DNA of 18,866 nt from an uncultured Clostridia bacterium (GCA_934180065.1 CAKPRA010000034.1:1-18866), one strand, 5' to 3'. Positions 7,912 through 15,214 are shown, numbered from the stretch's first letter. Numbers and translations are program-made. Notes: generated by a model from the sequence alone, not told the origin.

Positions 7912-7980
7912 CAGATATAAATTTTAAATATGCAAATTTTTAAAATTTGACATATTGACCAAATTTATATCTGTTTTTTT
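7912..7980 (+). terminator. Long hairpin terminator after the GGGtGRT gene
   Basis: A perfect 13-bp outer stem, cagatataaattt (7912-7924) with aaatttatatctg (7961-7973), encloses an inner stem. In the inner stem, aatatg (7927-7932) pairs with catatt (7951-7956), and caaatttt pairs with aaaatttg. Seven T follow (7974-7980). Around it, agagca (7908-7913) and tgctct (7980-7985) are also complementary. Confidence 0.88.
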
Positions 7981-8042
7981 GCTCTATTAACGATTTTATA
8001 AATTAATGAATATTATGTATAAAATAGAAAGGAGTAAGATAA

Positions 8043-8717
8043 ATGAATAATATTCAAATTGAGAAAATATCTGATAGGCTTTTTTTTGATAATACTGAAA
8101 TTCTAAAATATGAATTAGAATATCCACAAATTACAAATTCTAATTATACTATAGGACAAAGGGTTTTTAATTTATATAATCAAAATTTTATTAATAATTT
8201 GAGAAAATATATATTAACAGATTTATATAAGTCCGCAATAGAAACATACAAATATAATAAAGCAAATGGATTTCCAATAATGGTTTATGAAATTGTATTA
8301 AATTGTAATATAACAGAAAATTATAAAAATATTGTAAGTTTATTTTCAGATCAGTATATATTTACAGGTGGTGCACATGGTGACACAACTAGAATAGCGC
8401 AAAATTGGGATTTGGCGGTTGCAAGGCAGTTTGATTTAAGTAATATGTTTCCACAAAATCCATACTATATTATTGATATCTTGAAAGAGATAAATAAACA
8501 AATTCAGGAACAAATTGAAAAAGAAGGTGCTAATATATATTTTGATGATTATTGCCAATTAATTTTAGATACTTTTAACCTAAAAAATTTTTATATTACA
8601 TCAAAATATATAAATGTATTCTTCCAGCATTATGATATAGCACCATATTCTACGGGAATTCCAACATTTAAAATTGATATAAATAAAATAAGATCAAGAG
8701 CTGAAAAAAACATATAA
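8043..8717 (+). CDS. DUF4163/DUF3298 (RsiV-like domain) protein
   Basis: This 224-aa protein carries the hallmarks of the DUF4163-DUF3298 pair. FTGGAHG is at about residues 107-113, followed by a WDLAVARQFDLSNMF strand-turn. Later come FYITSKYINVFFQHYDIAPYSTGIPTFKI residues, seen as the F(Y)-x-Y-IAPY-x-GIP pattern. Relatives are usually secreted or membrane anchored, including the lysozyme-sensing anti-sigma factor RsiV and the N-terminal part of some deacetylases. Here there is no signal peptide, lipobox or membrane helix, so it appears cytoplasmic, and no sigma factor gene is adjacent. The ATG at 8043 follows aaaggag at suitable spacing. Upstream and downstream terminators make it monocistronic. 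Function unknown. Confidence 0.8.
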   Translation: MNNIQIEKISDRLFFDNTEILKYELEYPQITNSNYTIGQRVFNLYNQNFINNLRKYILTDLYKSAIETYKYNKANGFPIMVYEIVLNCNITENYKNIVSLFSDQYIFTGGAHGDTTRIAQNWDLAVARQFDLSNMFPQNPYYIIDILKEINKQIQEQIEKEGANIYFDDYCQLILDTFNLKNFYITSKYINVFFQHYDIAPYSTGIPTFKIDINKIRSRAEKNI

Positions 8718-8743
8718 AATTTTATATTTTATATGTTTTTTTT
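8704..8743 (+). terminator. Terminator overlapping the DUF3298 stop codon
   Basis: The core stem catataaaa (8711-8719) pairs with ttttatatg (8727-8735), extended by an A run pairing with the following T run. The TAA stop (8715-8717) lies inside the 5' arm. Confidence 0.85.
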
Positions 8744-8816
8744 AAGGATATTTTAAGAATTAAGTTTTAAAATCTTAGCAAGAAAAGTAGATGAAATAAA
8801 TAGTCCTGAGTTGAAT

Positions 8817-10042
8817 ATGCCTGGAGGAAATATGATGAATCCTAATCAAAATAGTGATTCAGTCGAAGCAACTGCTACAACAATAGTTAATGGAAATGAA
8901 CAATCATTAACAGAAAAATATATTTCAACAAATAGTGATGAAAGTGCAATATTAGTTGAAAATGGAGGAAATGCAACTATATCAAATGCTGTTATTGATA
9001 AAAGCTCTGGAAATAGTACAAACACTGAAAATTCAGAGTTTTATGGTGTAAATGCAGGAATACTTGTAAAATCAAATTCAACAGCAACAATAAAAAATGC
9101 TACAATATCAACAAATGCTAAAGGAAGCAATGCTGTTTTTTCAACTGGAACAGATTCAAAAATATATATTAGTGATTCCACTATTACAACAGAAGGAGAA
9201 TCATCTTCTAGAGGTTTAGATGCAACATATGGAGGATATATTGAAGCTGATAATGTAAAATTTCAACTAAAGGAGGATCTTGTGCTGCTCTTGCTACGGA
9301 TAGAGGTGAAGGCACAATTATTGCAAAAAATTCTAATTTTGAAACAAATGGAGCAGGATCTCCAGTAATATACTCAACTGGAAATATATCAATTACAGAT
9401 TCAATTGGAACTGCAAATGGAGCTCAGACAGTTGTAATAGAAGGAAAAAATTCCGCAACAGTAACAAGCTCTAAACTATATGCAACAGGTACAGGAAATA
9501 GAGGAAATGTTGATATTGCGGGAGTAATGATATATCAGTCTATGTCAGGGGATGCATCTGTTGGAACAGGTAATTTTACAGCTAAGGATTCAACTTTAGA
9601 GCTAGTATCAAGCTCTAAATATTATAAAACAGCTCCAATGTTTTTTATAACAAATACAGATGCAATAATTAATTTAGAAAACACAAAACTAAATTTTGGA
9701 AGTAATATTCTTATAAGTGCAAAAGGAACTGATCAATGGGGAAAAAGCGGATTAAATGGAGGTAATGTTACTTTAAATGCTGTAAATCAAGTTATGGAAG
9801 GAAATATTGAATTAGATAATATATCTACATTGAAGATGAATTTATCAGATAATTCTTCATATGAAGGAACTATAAATTCAGAAAATACAGCTAAGAATAT
9901 TTCTTTAAAAATAGATAGTTCATCAAAAATAAAATTGACAGGAGATTCTTATGTAACATCTCTAGAAGATGAAGATACAAATTACAATAATATAGATTTT
10001 AATGGATTTAAGCTATATGTAAATGGAGTAGCAATTAATTAA
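8817..10042 (+). pseudogene. Frameshifted beta-helix surface protein remnant
   Basis: Two reading frames together encode a protein of short beta-strand repeats such as NATISNAVI, TATIKNATI, KIYISDSTI and INLENTKL. Its end, KLTGDSYVTSLEDED...NIDFNGFKLYVNG, resembles a family of large Clostridia surface proteins with right-handed beta-helices. The frame changes at the aaaattt run near 9257-9263. One extra T would restore a single ORF of 409 codons, continuing as F-S-T-K-G-G-S. The N-terminus begins at Met-Pro-Gly-Gly-Asn with no signal peptide, although relatives are exported. The in-frame stretch back to 8757 is open but contains no secretion signal. The gene sits 74 nt after a terminator with no clear promoter. 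It is best read as a truncated, decayed gene. An assembly error could explain the frameshift but not the missing signal peptide. Confidence 0.75.
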
Positions 10043-10069
10043 GTACAAAATAAGTCATGTTGATTAAAG

Positions 10070-10114
10070 AAGATTAATAACTTTTCACAAAGTAAATGTT
10101 ATTAATCTTTTTTT
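10070..10114 (+). terminator. Terminator after the beta-helix pseudogene
   Basis: A perfect 12-bp stem, aagattaataac (10070-10081) with gttattaatctt (10098-10109), runs into a T tract. Confidence 0.88.
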
Positions 10115-10177
10115 CTGCTCTATGCAATAAAAGTTATATAACATATAAATTATCAATTATATTTTATTTATGCAATA

Positions 10178-10207
10178 TTGTATTATTATTAAAATATATG
10201 ATATAAT
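10178..10207 (+). promoter_or_regulatory. Candidate promoter of the DUF4178/DUF350/aminopropyltransferase cluster
   Basis: TTGTAT (10178-10183) lies 18 nt before a perfect TATAAT (10202-10207), which is preceded by TGA as an extended -10. Transcription would start around 10214, almost at the ATG at 10217. A strong terminator just upstream means the cluster needs its own promoter, and this is the best match. Confidence 0.55.
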
Positions 10208-10216
10208 TGCCCTAAA

Positions 10217-10432
10217 ATGACAATAAACTTTCAAGGTCAAGAATATGAATTATATGAAAAAGGTAAAGAAAAAGTAGAAACATATTATGAAATGACAGAT
10301 GTAGGTTTAAATGAAAAAGCAAGCTATTATGAATATATAAATAATGAAAACTTATTTATATCAATTGAAAAGTGGAAGAATCAATTGGAAGTAAGTATTG
10401 GAAAAGGACTTAAAATAAAAGATATAAAATAA
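10217..10432 (+). CDS. DUF4178 half-domain paralogue (possible remnant)
   Basis: This 71-aa ORF is clearly related to residues ~70-145 of the next gene. Both contain an EYELYEKG motif followed by an acidic aromatic segment, an ISI/SVE strand and a closing SIG-x-x-x-x-I-x-x-IK. The N-terminal half of the domain is missing, and an in-frame stop lies just upstream at 10199-10201. No ribosome binding site precedes the ATG, and the predicted transcription start is only a few bases before it. Either it is a leaderless small protein or it is the remnant of a tandem duplication. It lies 29 nt before the full-length gene in the same direction. Confidence 0.5.
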   Translation: MTINFQGQEYELYEKGKEKVETYYEMTDVGLNEKASYYEYINNENLFISIEKWKNQLEVSIGKGLKIKDIK

Positions 10433-10461
10433 ATTTTTGTTCAAAAGGGGAATTGAGAATT

Positions 10462-11484
10462 ATGTTAAAAAGAGGGCAAATTATATATATTGATAATGTA
10501 AAATATATAGTTAGCAATATGGTAAAGTATATGGAGGATACTTGGATATGGTACGAGTACGCTGTTAAGGGGGAAAATGGAGAATATAAGTGGTTATGCA
10601 TTGAAAATGATGAAAATGGAAATTCTGAATATTCGCTGTATGAACCATATAGAGGCTATATAAATGATAGTGAAATGTCAATCAACATTAATGATGTAGA
10701 ATATGAATTATATGAAAAAGGCACAGCATATGTAAAAGATTATTTTGGCGATGCTGATGTAGATATGAATGAAATTTGTAAATATATTGACTACATATCT
10801 AAAGACAAGAGTCATATTGCGTCTGTAGAATATTGGGGGAGTGAAGTTGAAAGAAGTATAGGACAATATATAGATATATCAAGAATTAAAATAACTGATG
10901 AATTTGATTTGAAAAATGCAAAATCAGGGAGAAAGTGGAAAATAAATGGTATAATAATATGTATTTTAATAACTGTTTTATTTCTTTCAAAAGTATTAAT
11001 TTCAATTGTATCTGAATTGTTTGTAAATAAATCAATACAAAAATATATAGAAAAGAATACATTATATGAATATATAACATCAGTTACAAATAATACAAAT
11101 AATAAAAAAGCAAAAATTTATAAATCTCCATATAATACAATTGATGAAACCGTAAAAAATATTATAGATAGAGTTCCAGAGGGAATAACAAAAACAGTTG
11201 ATTCAGATCCAGATACAAATAAAGATGGAATAGGATTATATACAAAAAAAGAGTTTGCATATGTGTATGAAGAGGGTAAATATATTTATGTTCAAGTATC
11301 AGAAAAAGAGTATGTAGAAAATAATGGAGGCTCAACTTACCATAGTACACATAGATCTTATTATTATAGTACATATAGAAGTTCAAGGGATAGTAGTAAA
11401 TATTCAAATTATGCATATTCGGCAAGACAACGTAGTATAAATGCTAGAACTTTAAGTGGTGGAGGTACAAGCTCTGGAAAATAA
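10462..11484 (+). CDS. DUF4178 protein with TM segment and DUF4247-like tail
   Basis: This 340-aa protein has three parts. Residues 1-145 resemble DUF4178: a strand-rich start (GQIIYIDNVKYIV), a tryptophan-rich W-x-WYEY strand, KWLCIEND and the EYELYEKG block. One membrane helix follows at about 163-187. The outside part (190-340) has a KSPYNTIDETVKNI helix, a GLYTKKEFAYVYEEGKYIYVQVS hairpin and a Ser/Tyr/Arg-rich tail ending GGGTSSGK, which resembles DUF4247 proteins. Genes for DUF4178 and DUF4247 are known neighbours of DUF350 and membrane aminopropyltransferase genes, so a fusion fits. The ATG at 10462 is chosen over the TTG at 10453 because aaagggg (10444-10450) is too close to the TTG. 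The DUF4178 call is fairly firm; the DUF4247 call is tentative. Confidence 0.68.
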   Translation: MLKRGQIIYIDNVKYIVSNMVKYMEDTWIWYEYAVKGENGEYKWLCIENDENGNSEYSLYEPYRGYINDSEMSININDVEYELYEKGTAYVKDYFGDADVDMNEICKYIDYISKDKSHIASVEYWGSEVERSIGQYIDISRIKITDEFDLKNAKSGRKWKINGIIICILITVLFLSKVLISIVSELFVNKSIQKYIEKNTLYEYITSVTNNTNNKKAKIYKSPYNTIDETVKNIIDRVPEGITKTVDSDPDTNKDGIGLYTKKEFAYVYEEGKYIYVQVSEKEYVENNGGSTYHSTHRSYYYSTYRSSRDSSKYSNYAYSARQRSINARTLSGGGTSSGK

Positions 11485-11513
11485 ATTAGATTTATAACTA
11501 ATGTTAAAAATAT

Positions 11514-11543
11514 AAAGGTTTATAGGTTCCTTTAAAAAAACCT
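11514..11543 (+). other. Competing small hairpins before the first DUF350 gene
   Basis: aaagg (11514-11518) can pair with ccttt (11529-11533), or aggttt (11516-11521) with aaacct (11538-11543). The two are mutually exclusive. No T run follows, so this is not a normal terminator. It lies in the 89-nt gap that is one of the longest inside the cluster. Confidence 0.25.
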
Positions 11544-11573
11544 AAATATATTATGCAAGGGATGAATTTATAC

Positions 11574-11780
11574 ATGGAAACATTTGGAAAAGAAGTTTTA
11601 GAAACATTAATATATGGAGGAGTTGGCTTGATTATGATGTTTCTTGTTATGTTTATTTTTGACTTAACAGTACCTTATGATTTTAATCAAGAATTAAAAG
11701 AAAAGAATGTCGCATCAGGTTTTATAATAGCTGGTTTATTTATAGCAACTGCTATTATAATTAGAACAGTAATTATATAA
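11574..11780 (+). CDS. DUF350 half-protein A (N-terminal-type repeat)
   Basis: This 68-aa membrane protein has two predicted helices, residues ~15-35 and ~52-68. Between them is a polar loop with DLTVPYDFNQELKEKN, and the second helix begins NVASGFIIAGLFIATAII. This follows the DUF350 repeat pattern, with a conserved Asn-x-Ala entering a glycine-containing helix. Full-size DUF350 proteins such as YjfL are about 130 aa with two such repeats; this gene encodes only one, most like the first. The ATG at 11574 is preferred because aaggga (11557-11562) lies 11 nt before it; the in-frame ATG at 11553 has no site. It stands 18 nt before a second half-size gene, so the two products probably assemble together. 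Confidence 0.75.
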   Translation: METFGKEVLETLIYGGVGLIMMFLVMFIFDLTVPYDFNQELKEKNVASGFIIAGLFIATAIIIRTVII

Positions 11781-11798
11781 TTAAAAAGGAGAAGAATT

Positions 11799-12011
11799 AT
11801 GGAAGAAACAATTTGGTTTAAATTATTAGAAATGGTTGTATATGTTACAATAGGAATTGTATATGCAATAATTGGATATAGGTTAATGGAATTTAGATAT
11901 AGAAAACAATTTAAATTAACAGAAGAAGTTGATAATCATAACAAAGCAGTAGGAATTATGATAGGTGGATTGTTTATTGGTATAGCAATTATAATGAGTG
12001 GTGTATTATAG
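11799..12011 (+). CDS. DUF350 half-protein B (C-terminal-type repeat)
   Basis: This 70-aa protein has two predicted helices (~10-28 and ~49-70) joined by a basic and acidic loop, RYRKQFKLTEEVDNHNK. The second helix, NKAVGIMIGGLFIGIAII, matches the end of the second DUF350 repeat in full-size proteins, where NHNTAAG precedes the helix. It has its own strong site, aaaggag, and its own ATG, so it is a real separate gene and not the result of a frameshift in one long gene. Its sequence differs clearly from half A, so this is a split pair rather than a fresh duplication. Confidence 0.75.
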   Translation: MEETIWFKLLEMVVYVTIGIVYAIIGYRLMEFRYRKQFKLTEEVDNHNKAVGIMIGGLFIGIAIIMSGVL

Positions 12012-12035
12012 TGTAAAAGATAGATGGTGATTAAT

Positions 12036-13556
12036 ATGGAAAATAAAGATATAAAATTTGACGGAAGATTATTATTAGTAACAACACTACTAATATCAAT
12101 ATGCTCAATTATATATGAATTAATAATTAGTAGTATTAGTTCATATTTACAAGGTGATAGTATATTACAATTTTCAATTACAATAGGTTTATATATGAGT
12201 GCAATGGGAATTGGGTCATATATCTCGAAATATATAAAGAAGGATTTGTTTAATAAGTTTGTTTTTATAGAAATGAGTGTTGGAATATTTGGTGGTTTTT
12301 CGAGCCTAATTCTATTTATGGTTAATATTTATACAAATATTTATGATTTAATAATGTATATATTAATAATATTAATAGGTATTTTTGTTGGGTTAGAAAT
12401 TCCAATATTAACTAGAATTATAGAAGATAATGAAAGTAATGTTAGAAAAAATCTTGCAAATATTTTTACATTTGACTATATGGGAGGATTAGTTGGTTCA
12501 ATAGCTTTTCCAATTTTACTGTTCCCAAAATTAGGATTTGTATCAACTGCTTTTTTAGTGGGTACTATAAATATGGTAGTGGCATTACTTATAGTTTTGA
12601 GATATAAAATTTTTATAAAGAATTACAAAGTTGTTAGGGGAATTTCTATTGTTGCATTGGGGATAATTTTGGTATTTTTATGTATGGGAAATATAATTAC
12701 AAAAAGTATTGAACAAGGATTGTACAGAGATGATGTTATTTTATCAAAGCAAACAGCATACCAAAAAATTGTAATGACAAAACATAAAGATGATATACGA
12801 TTATTTTTGGATGGAAATTTGCAATTTAGCTCTACAGATGAATATAGATATCATGAGGCATTAGTACATATTCCAATGATGTATGCCAAAGCACATAATA
12901 GAATTTTGATTTTAGGTGGCGGAGATGGTTTGGCAGCAAGAGAAGTATTAAAATATAATGATGTAGATGAAGTTGTACTTGTTGATATAGATAAAGATAT
13001 GACAGACTTGTGTTCAAGTGATAAGCAAATATCTAATCTAAATAATGGGTCTTTGAAAAGCAATAAATTAACAATAATTAATGAAGATGGCTATATATAT
13101 GTACAAAAAAATCAAAATAAGTTTGATGTTATAATAATTGATTTTCCAGATCCAAATAATGAAAGTTTAAATAAATTATATACTAATGTTTTTTATAATT
13201 ATATCAAGGAAAATTTAACAGAAAATGGTGTAATGGTTTGCCAATCTACAAGTCCATACTATGCTAAAAATTCATTTTGGTGTATAAATAAAACAGTAAA
13301 GAGCCAATTTAGTAATGTTATCCCATATCACTTACAAGTACCTTCATTTGGAGATTGGGGATTTAATTTAGCTTTTAATGGAAATAATGAAATGAAAAGT
13401 CTAATGATAGATACAAAATATTTGAATTCAAGTAATATACCATGTTTATTTGTATTTGGAAATGATGAAATCATATCATTGGATAGTATAGAAGAAAATA
13501 GTATGTTTAAGCCAGCTCTTATTACATATTATAATAAAGAGGTTCAAAATTGGTAG
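12036..13556 (+). CDS. Membrane-embedded polyamine aminopropyltransferase (SpeE-like)
   Basis: This 506-aa protein joins about seven membrane helices (residues ~12-222) to a cytosolic spermidine-synthase fold. In the latter, AYQKI and LFLDGNLQFSSTDEYRYHE (D268-H273) form the amine site. GGGDG (294-298) with VVLVDID binds decarboxylated S-adenosylmethionine. DFPDP (369-373) holds the catalytic Asp, and VPSFGDWGF completes the family pattern. All key residues look intact, so it should transfer an aminopropyl group to an amine. The acceptor is unknown and may be putrescine or a membrane-linked amine. The ATG at 12036 has a ggtgat site just before it; an ATG at 12024 is the alternative. Its neighbours DUF350, DUF4178, SpeD-like and metK fit substrate supply and membrane partners. 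The family is sure; the exact product is not. Confidence 0.92.
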   Translation: MENKDIKFDGRLLLVTTLLISICSIIYELIISSISSYLQGDSILQFSITIGLYMSAMGIGSYISKYIKKDLFNKFVFIEMSVGIFGGFSSLILFMVNIYTNIYDLIMYILIILIGIFVGLEIPILTRIIEDNESNVRKNLANIFTFDYMGGLVGSIAFPILLFPKLGFVSTAFLVGTINMVVALLIVLRYKIFIKNYKVVRGISIVALGIILVFLCMGNIITKSIEQGLYRDDVILSKQTAYQKIVMTKHKDDIRLFLDGNLQFSSTDEYRYHEALVHIPMMYAKAHNRILILGGGDGLAAREVLKYNDVDEVVLVDIDKDMTDLCSSDKQISNLNNGSLKSNKLTIINEDGYIYVQKNQNKFDVIIIDFPDPNNESLNKLYTNVFYNYIKENLTENGVMVCQSTSPYYAKNSFWCINKTVKSQFSNVIPYHLQVPSFGDWGFNLAFNGNNEMKSLMIDTKYLNSSNIPCLFVFGNDEIISLDSIEENSMFKPALITYYNKEVQNW

Positions 13557-13601
13557 ATATACAATTAATAAAATAACATCAAGGAGGAGATAAATATTAC
13601 A

Positions 13602-13922
13602 ATGAAAGCTGTAATGTATAACTATAACACATGGATAAAATATAAACCTGAAGAAGAAATAATACAGGATTTTGAAAATATTTTAATAAGAAGCGGATTT
13701 ACAATAATTAATAAAGTAGAGCATTATTTTACTAAACAGGGATATACGGGATTGTGGCTACTATCAGAGAGTCATTTTGCAATACATACTTTTCCTGAAG
13801 AAGGAAAAATATATATAGAAATATCAAGTTGTGTAAAAAAATACTATGATATTTTTTTGCTTTTTCTGAAAGAATATTTACAAAAAACAGAGCATGAAGA
13901 AAAGAAAAATATCAAGATTTAG
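13602..13922 (+). CDS. SpeD-like pyruvoyl decarboxylase, minimal form
   Basis: At 106 aa this is a short relative of bacterial S-adenosylmethionine decarboxylase. The self-cleavage Ser57 lies in LLSESHFAIHTFPEEG, and His62 and Cys77 follow at the same 5- and 15-residue distances as Ser63, His68 and Cys83 of the Thermotoga enzyme. Proenzyme cleavage and pyruvoyl formation are therefore likely. The family DxFTCG is replaced by EISSCV, and the N-terminal HLxxE block is replaced by NYNTWIKY. Its substrate could therefore have changed: some SpeD relatives decarboxylate ornithine or arginine. aaggagga (13581-13588) lies 13 nt before the ATG, rather far; an in-frame ATT at 13596 would be better spaced. 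It is 45 nt after the aminopropyltransferase, which would use decarboxylated SAM. Confidence 0.82.
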   Translation: MKAVMYNYNTWIKYKPEEEIIQDFENILIRSGFTIINKVEHYFTKQGYTGLWLLSESHFAIHTFPEEGKIYIEISSCVKKYYDIFLLFLKEYLQKTEHEEKKNIKI

Positions 13923-14014
13923 TTCAGTTATTAGTTTAAAAATGTTACATAATTAATTATGCCATAGTAAATAGATTTAACATTACATAAATTTTTATGA
14001 AAGAAGGAATTATT

Positions 14015-15160
14015 ATGAGAAGATTATTTACATCAGAAAGTGTTACTGAAGGACATCCTGATAAATTATGTGATTATATATCAGATAGTATTTTGGATAG
14101 CTTCTTAGAAAAAGATCCAAATGCAAGAGTAGCATGTGAAACTGTTGCTGGTAAAGGAGAAATATTCATAACAGGAGAAATAAGCTCAACAGCAGAAGAT
14201 ATTGATATAGAGCAAATTGTAAGAAAGGCCATCAAAGATGTAGGTTATGATAATGCAGAAACTGACATTGATTATAGGACATGCAAGGTTAATATTAATT
14301 TAACAAAACAATCACCGGATATTGCTCTAGGAGTAGACAAGTCTTTAGAGCAAAAAGATGGAGAAAATGTTATTTCTGAAGGTGCTGGTGATCAAGGTTT
14401 AATGTTTGGTTTTGCATGTGATGAAACAGACGAGTATATGCCACTTCCAATATATTTGGCTCATAAATTGGCAAAAAGATTAACTGATGTTAGAAAAACT
14501 GGAATTATTGATTATCTAAGACCTGATGGAAAGGTTCAAGTTACAGTTGAATACGAAGATAATAAACCAGTTAGAGTTGATACTATTGTTATTTCAACAC
14601 AGCATAATTCTAATGCGGATTTAGAATTATTGAAAAAGGATATAAAAGAAAAGGTTATAAATGTAATTGTTCCATATGATTTATTAGACGATAATACAAA
14701 ATATTATATAAATCCAACAGGAAGGTTTGTAATTGGAGGACCATTGGGTGATAGTGGTTTAACTGGAAGAAAAATAATTGTTGACACATATGGAGGATAT
14801 GCTCGTCATGGTGGAGGAGCGTTTTCAGGAAAGGATGCCACAAAAGTTGATAGATCAGCTGCATATATGGCTAGATTTTTGGCAAAAAATATTGTAGCAA
14901 ATGGATATGCAAAAAAATGTGAAATACAGTTATCATATGCAATTGGAGTAGCAAGACCGGTTTCAATTTATGTAGATACATATGGAACAGGTACTGTTGA
15001 CGAGAATGTAATAATAGATAAAATATATTCTAAATTTGACTTAACTCCGAGAGGAATTATAAATTATTTAGATTTGCAAAAACCAATTTATAGAAAAACA
15101 ACTAATTATGGACATTTTGGAAAAAAGGATTTGTCTTGGGAGAAAATTATTGAATTATAA
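14015..15160 (+). CDS. metK: S-adenosylmethionine synthetase
   Basis: This enzyme makes S-adenosylmethionine from ATP and methionine. TSESVTEGHPDK at the N-terminus, KQSPDIALGVD in the flexible loop, GAGDQGLMFGFA, and GGPLGDSGLTGRK-type and GGGAFSGKD signatures are present, as are VDRSAAYMAR and YGHFG near the end. From the ATG at 14015, with gaagga (14003-14008) upstream, the protein is 381 aa, close to but slightly shorter than the usual 390-400. LCDYISD has Tyr where Gln is common. No SAM riboswitch is visible in the 92-nt gap, and no terminator separates it from the SpeD-like gene. It is probably co-transcribed and feeds the polyamine-type pathway. A second housekeeping metK may exist elsewhere. 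Confidence 0.94.
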   Translation: MRRLFTSESVTEGHPDKLCDYISDSILDSFLEKDPNARVACETVAGKGEIFITGEISSTAEDIDIEQIVRKAIKDVGYDNAETDIDYRTCKVNINLTKQSPDIALGVDKSLEQKDGENVISEGAGDQGLMFGFACDETDEYMPLPIYLAHKLAKRLTDVRKTGIIDYLRPDGKVQVTVEYEDNKPVRVDTIVISTQHNSNADLELLKKDIKEKVINVIVPYDLLDDNTKYYINPTGRFVIGGPLGDSGLTGRKIIVDTYGGYARHGGGAFSGKDATKVDRSAAYMARFLAKNIVANGYAKKCEIQLSYAIGVARPVSIYVDTYGTGTVDENVIIDKIYSKFDLTPRGIINYLDLQKPIYRKTTNYGHFGKKDLSWEKIIEL

Positions 15161-15214
15161 TTTTAGAAATTTATAAAATAGATATTAATAATATTTGTGT
15201 TGTTTAGATTAAAA

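Noticed and set aside
9250..9280. Programmed ribosomal frameshift in the beta-helix gene
   Set aside because: Slipping back at aaaattt would mispair the Phe codon at its first base. Loss of the signal peptide also points to a dead gene.
9269..9290. New gene start at the aaggagga site inside the beta-helix remnant
   Set aside because: The TTG and GTG codons after it are not in the frame that continues the protein, so the site looks like chance.
13923..14014. SAM riboswitch or T-box before metK
   Set aside because: The 92-nt gap has none of the conserved helices or GC-rich cores of these elements and no terminator.
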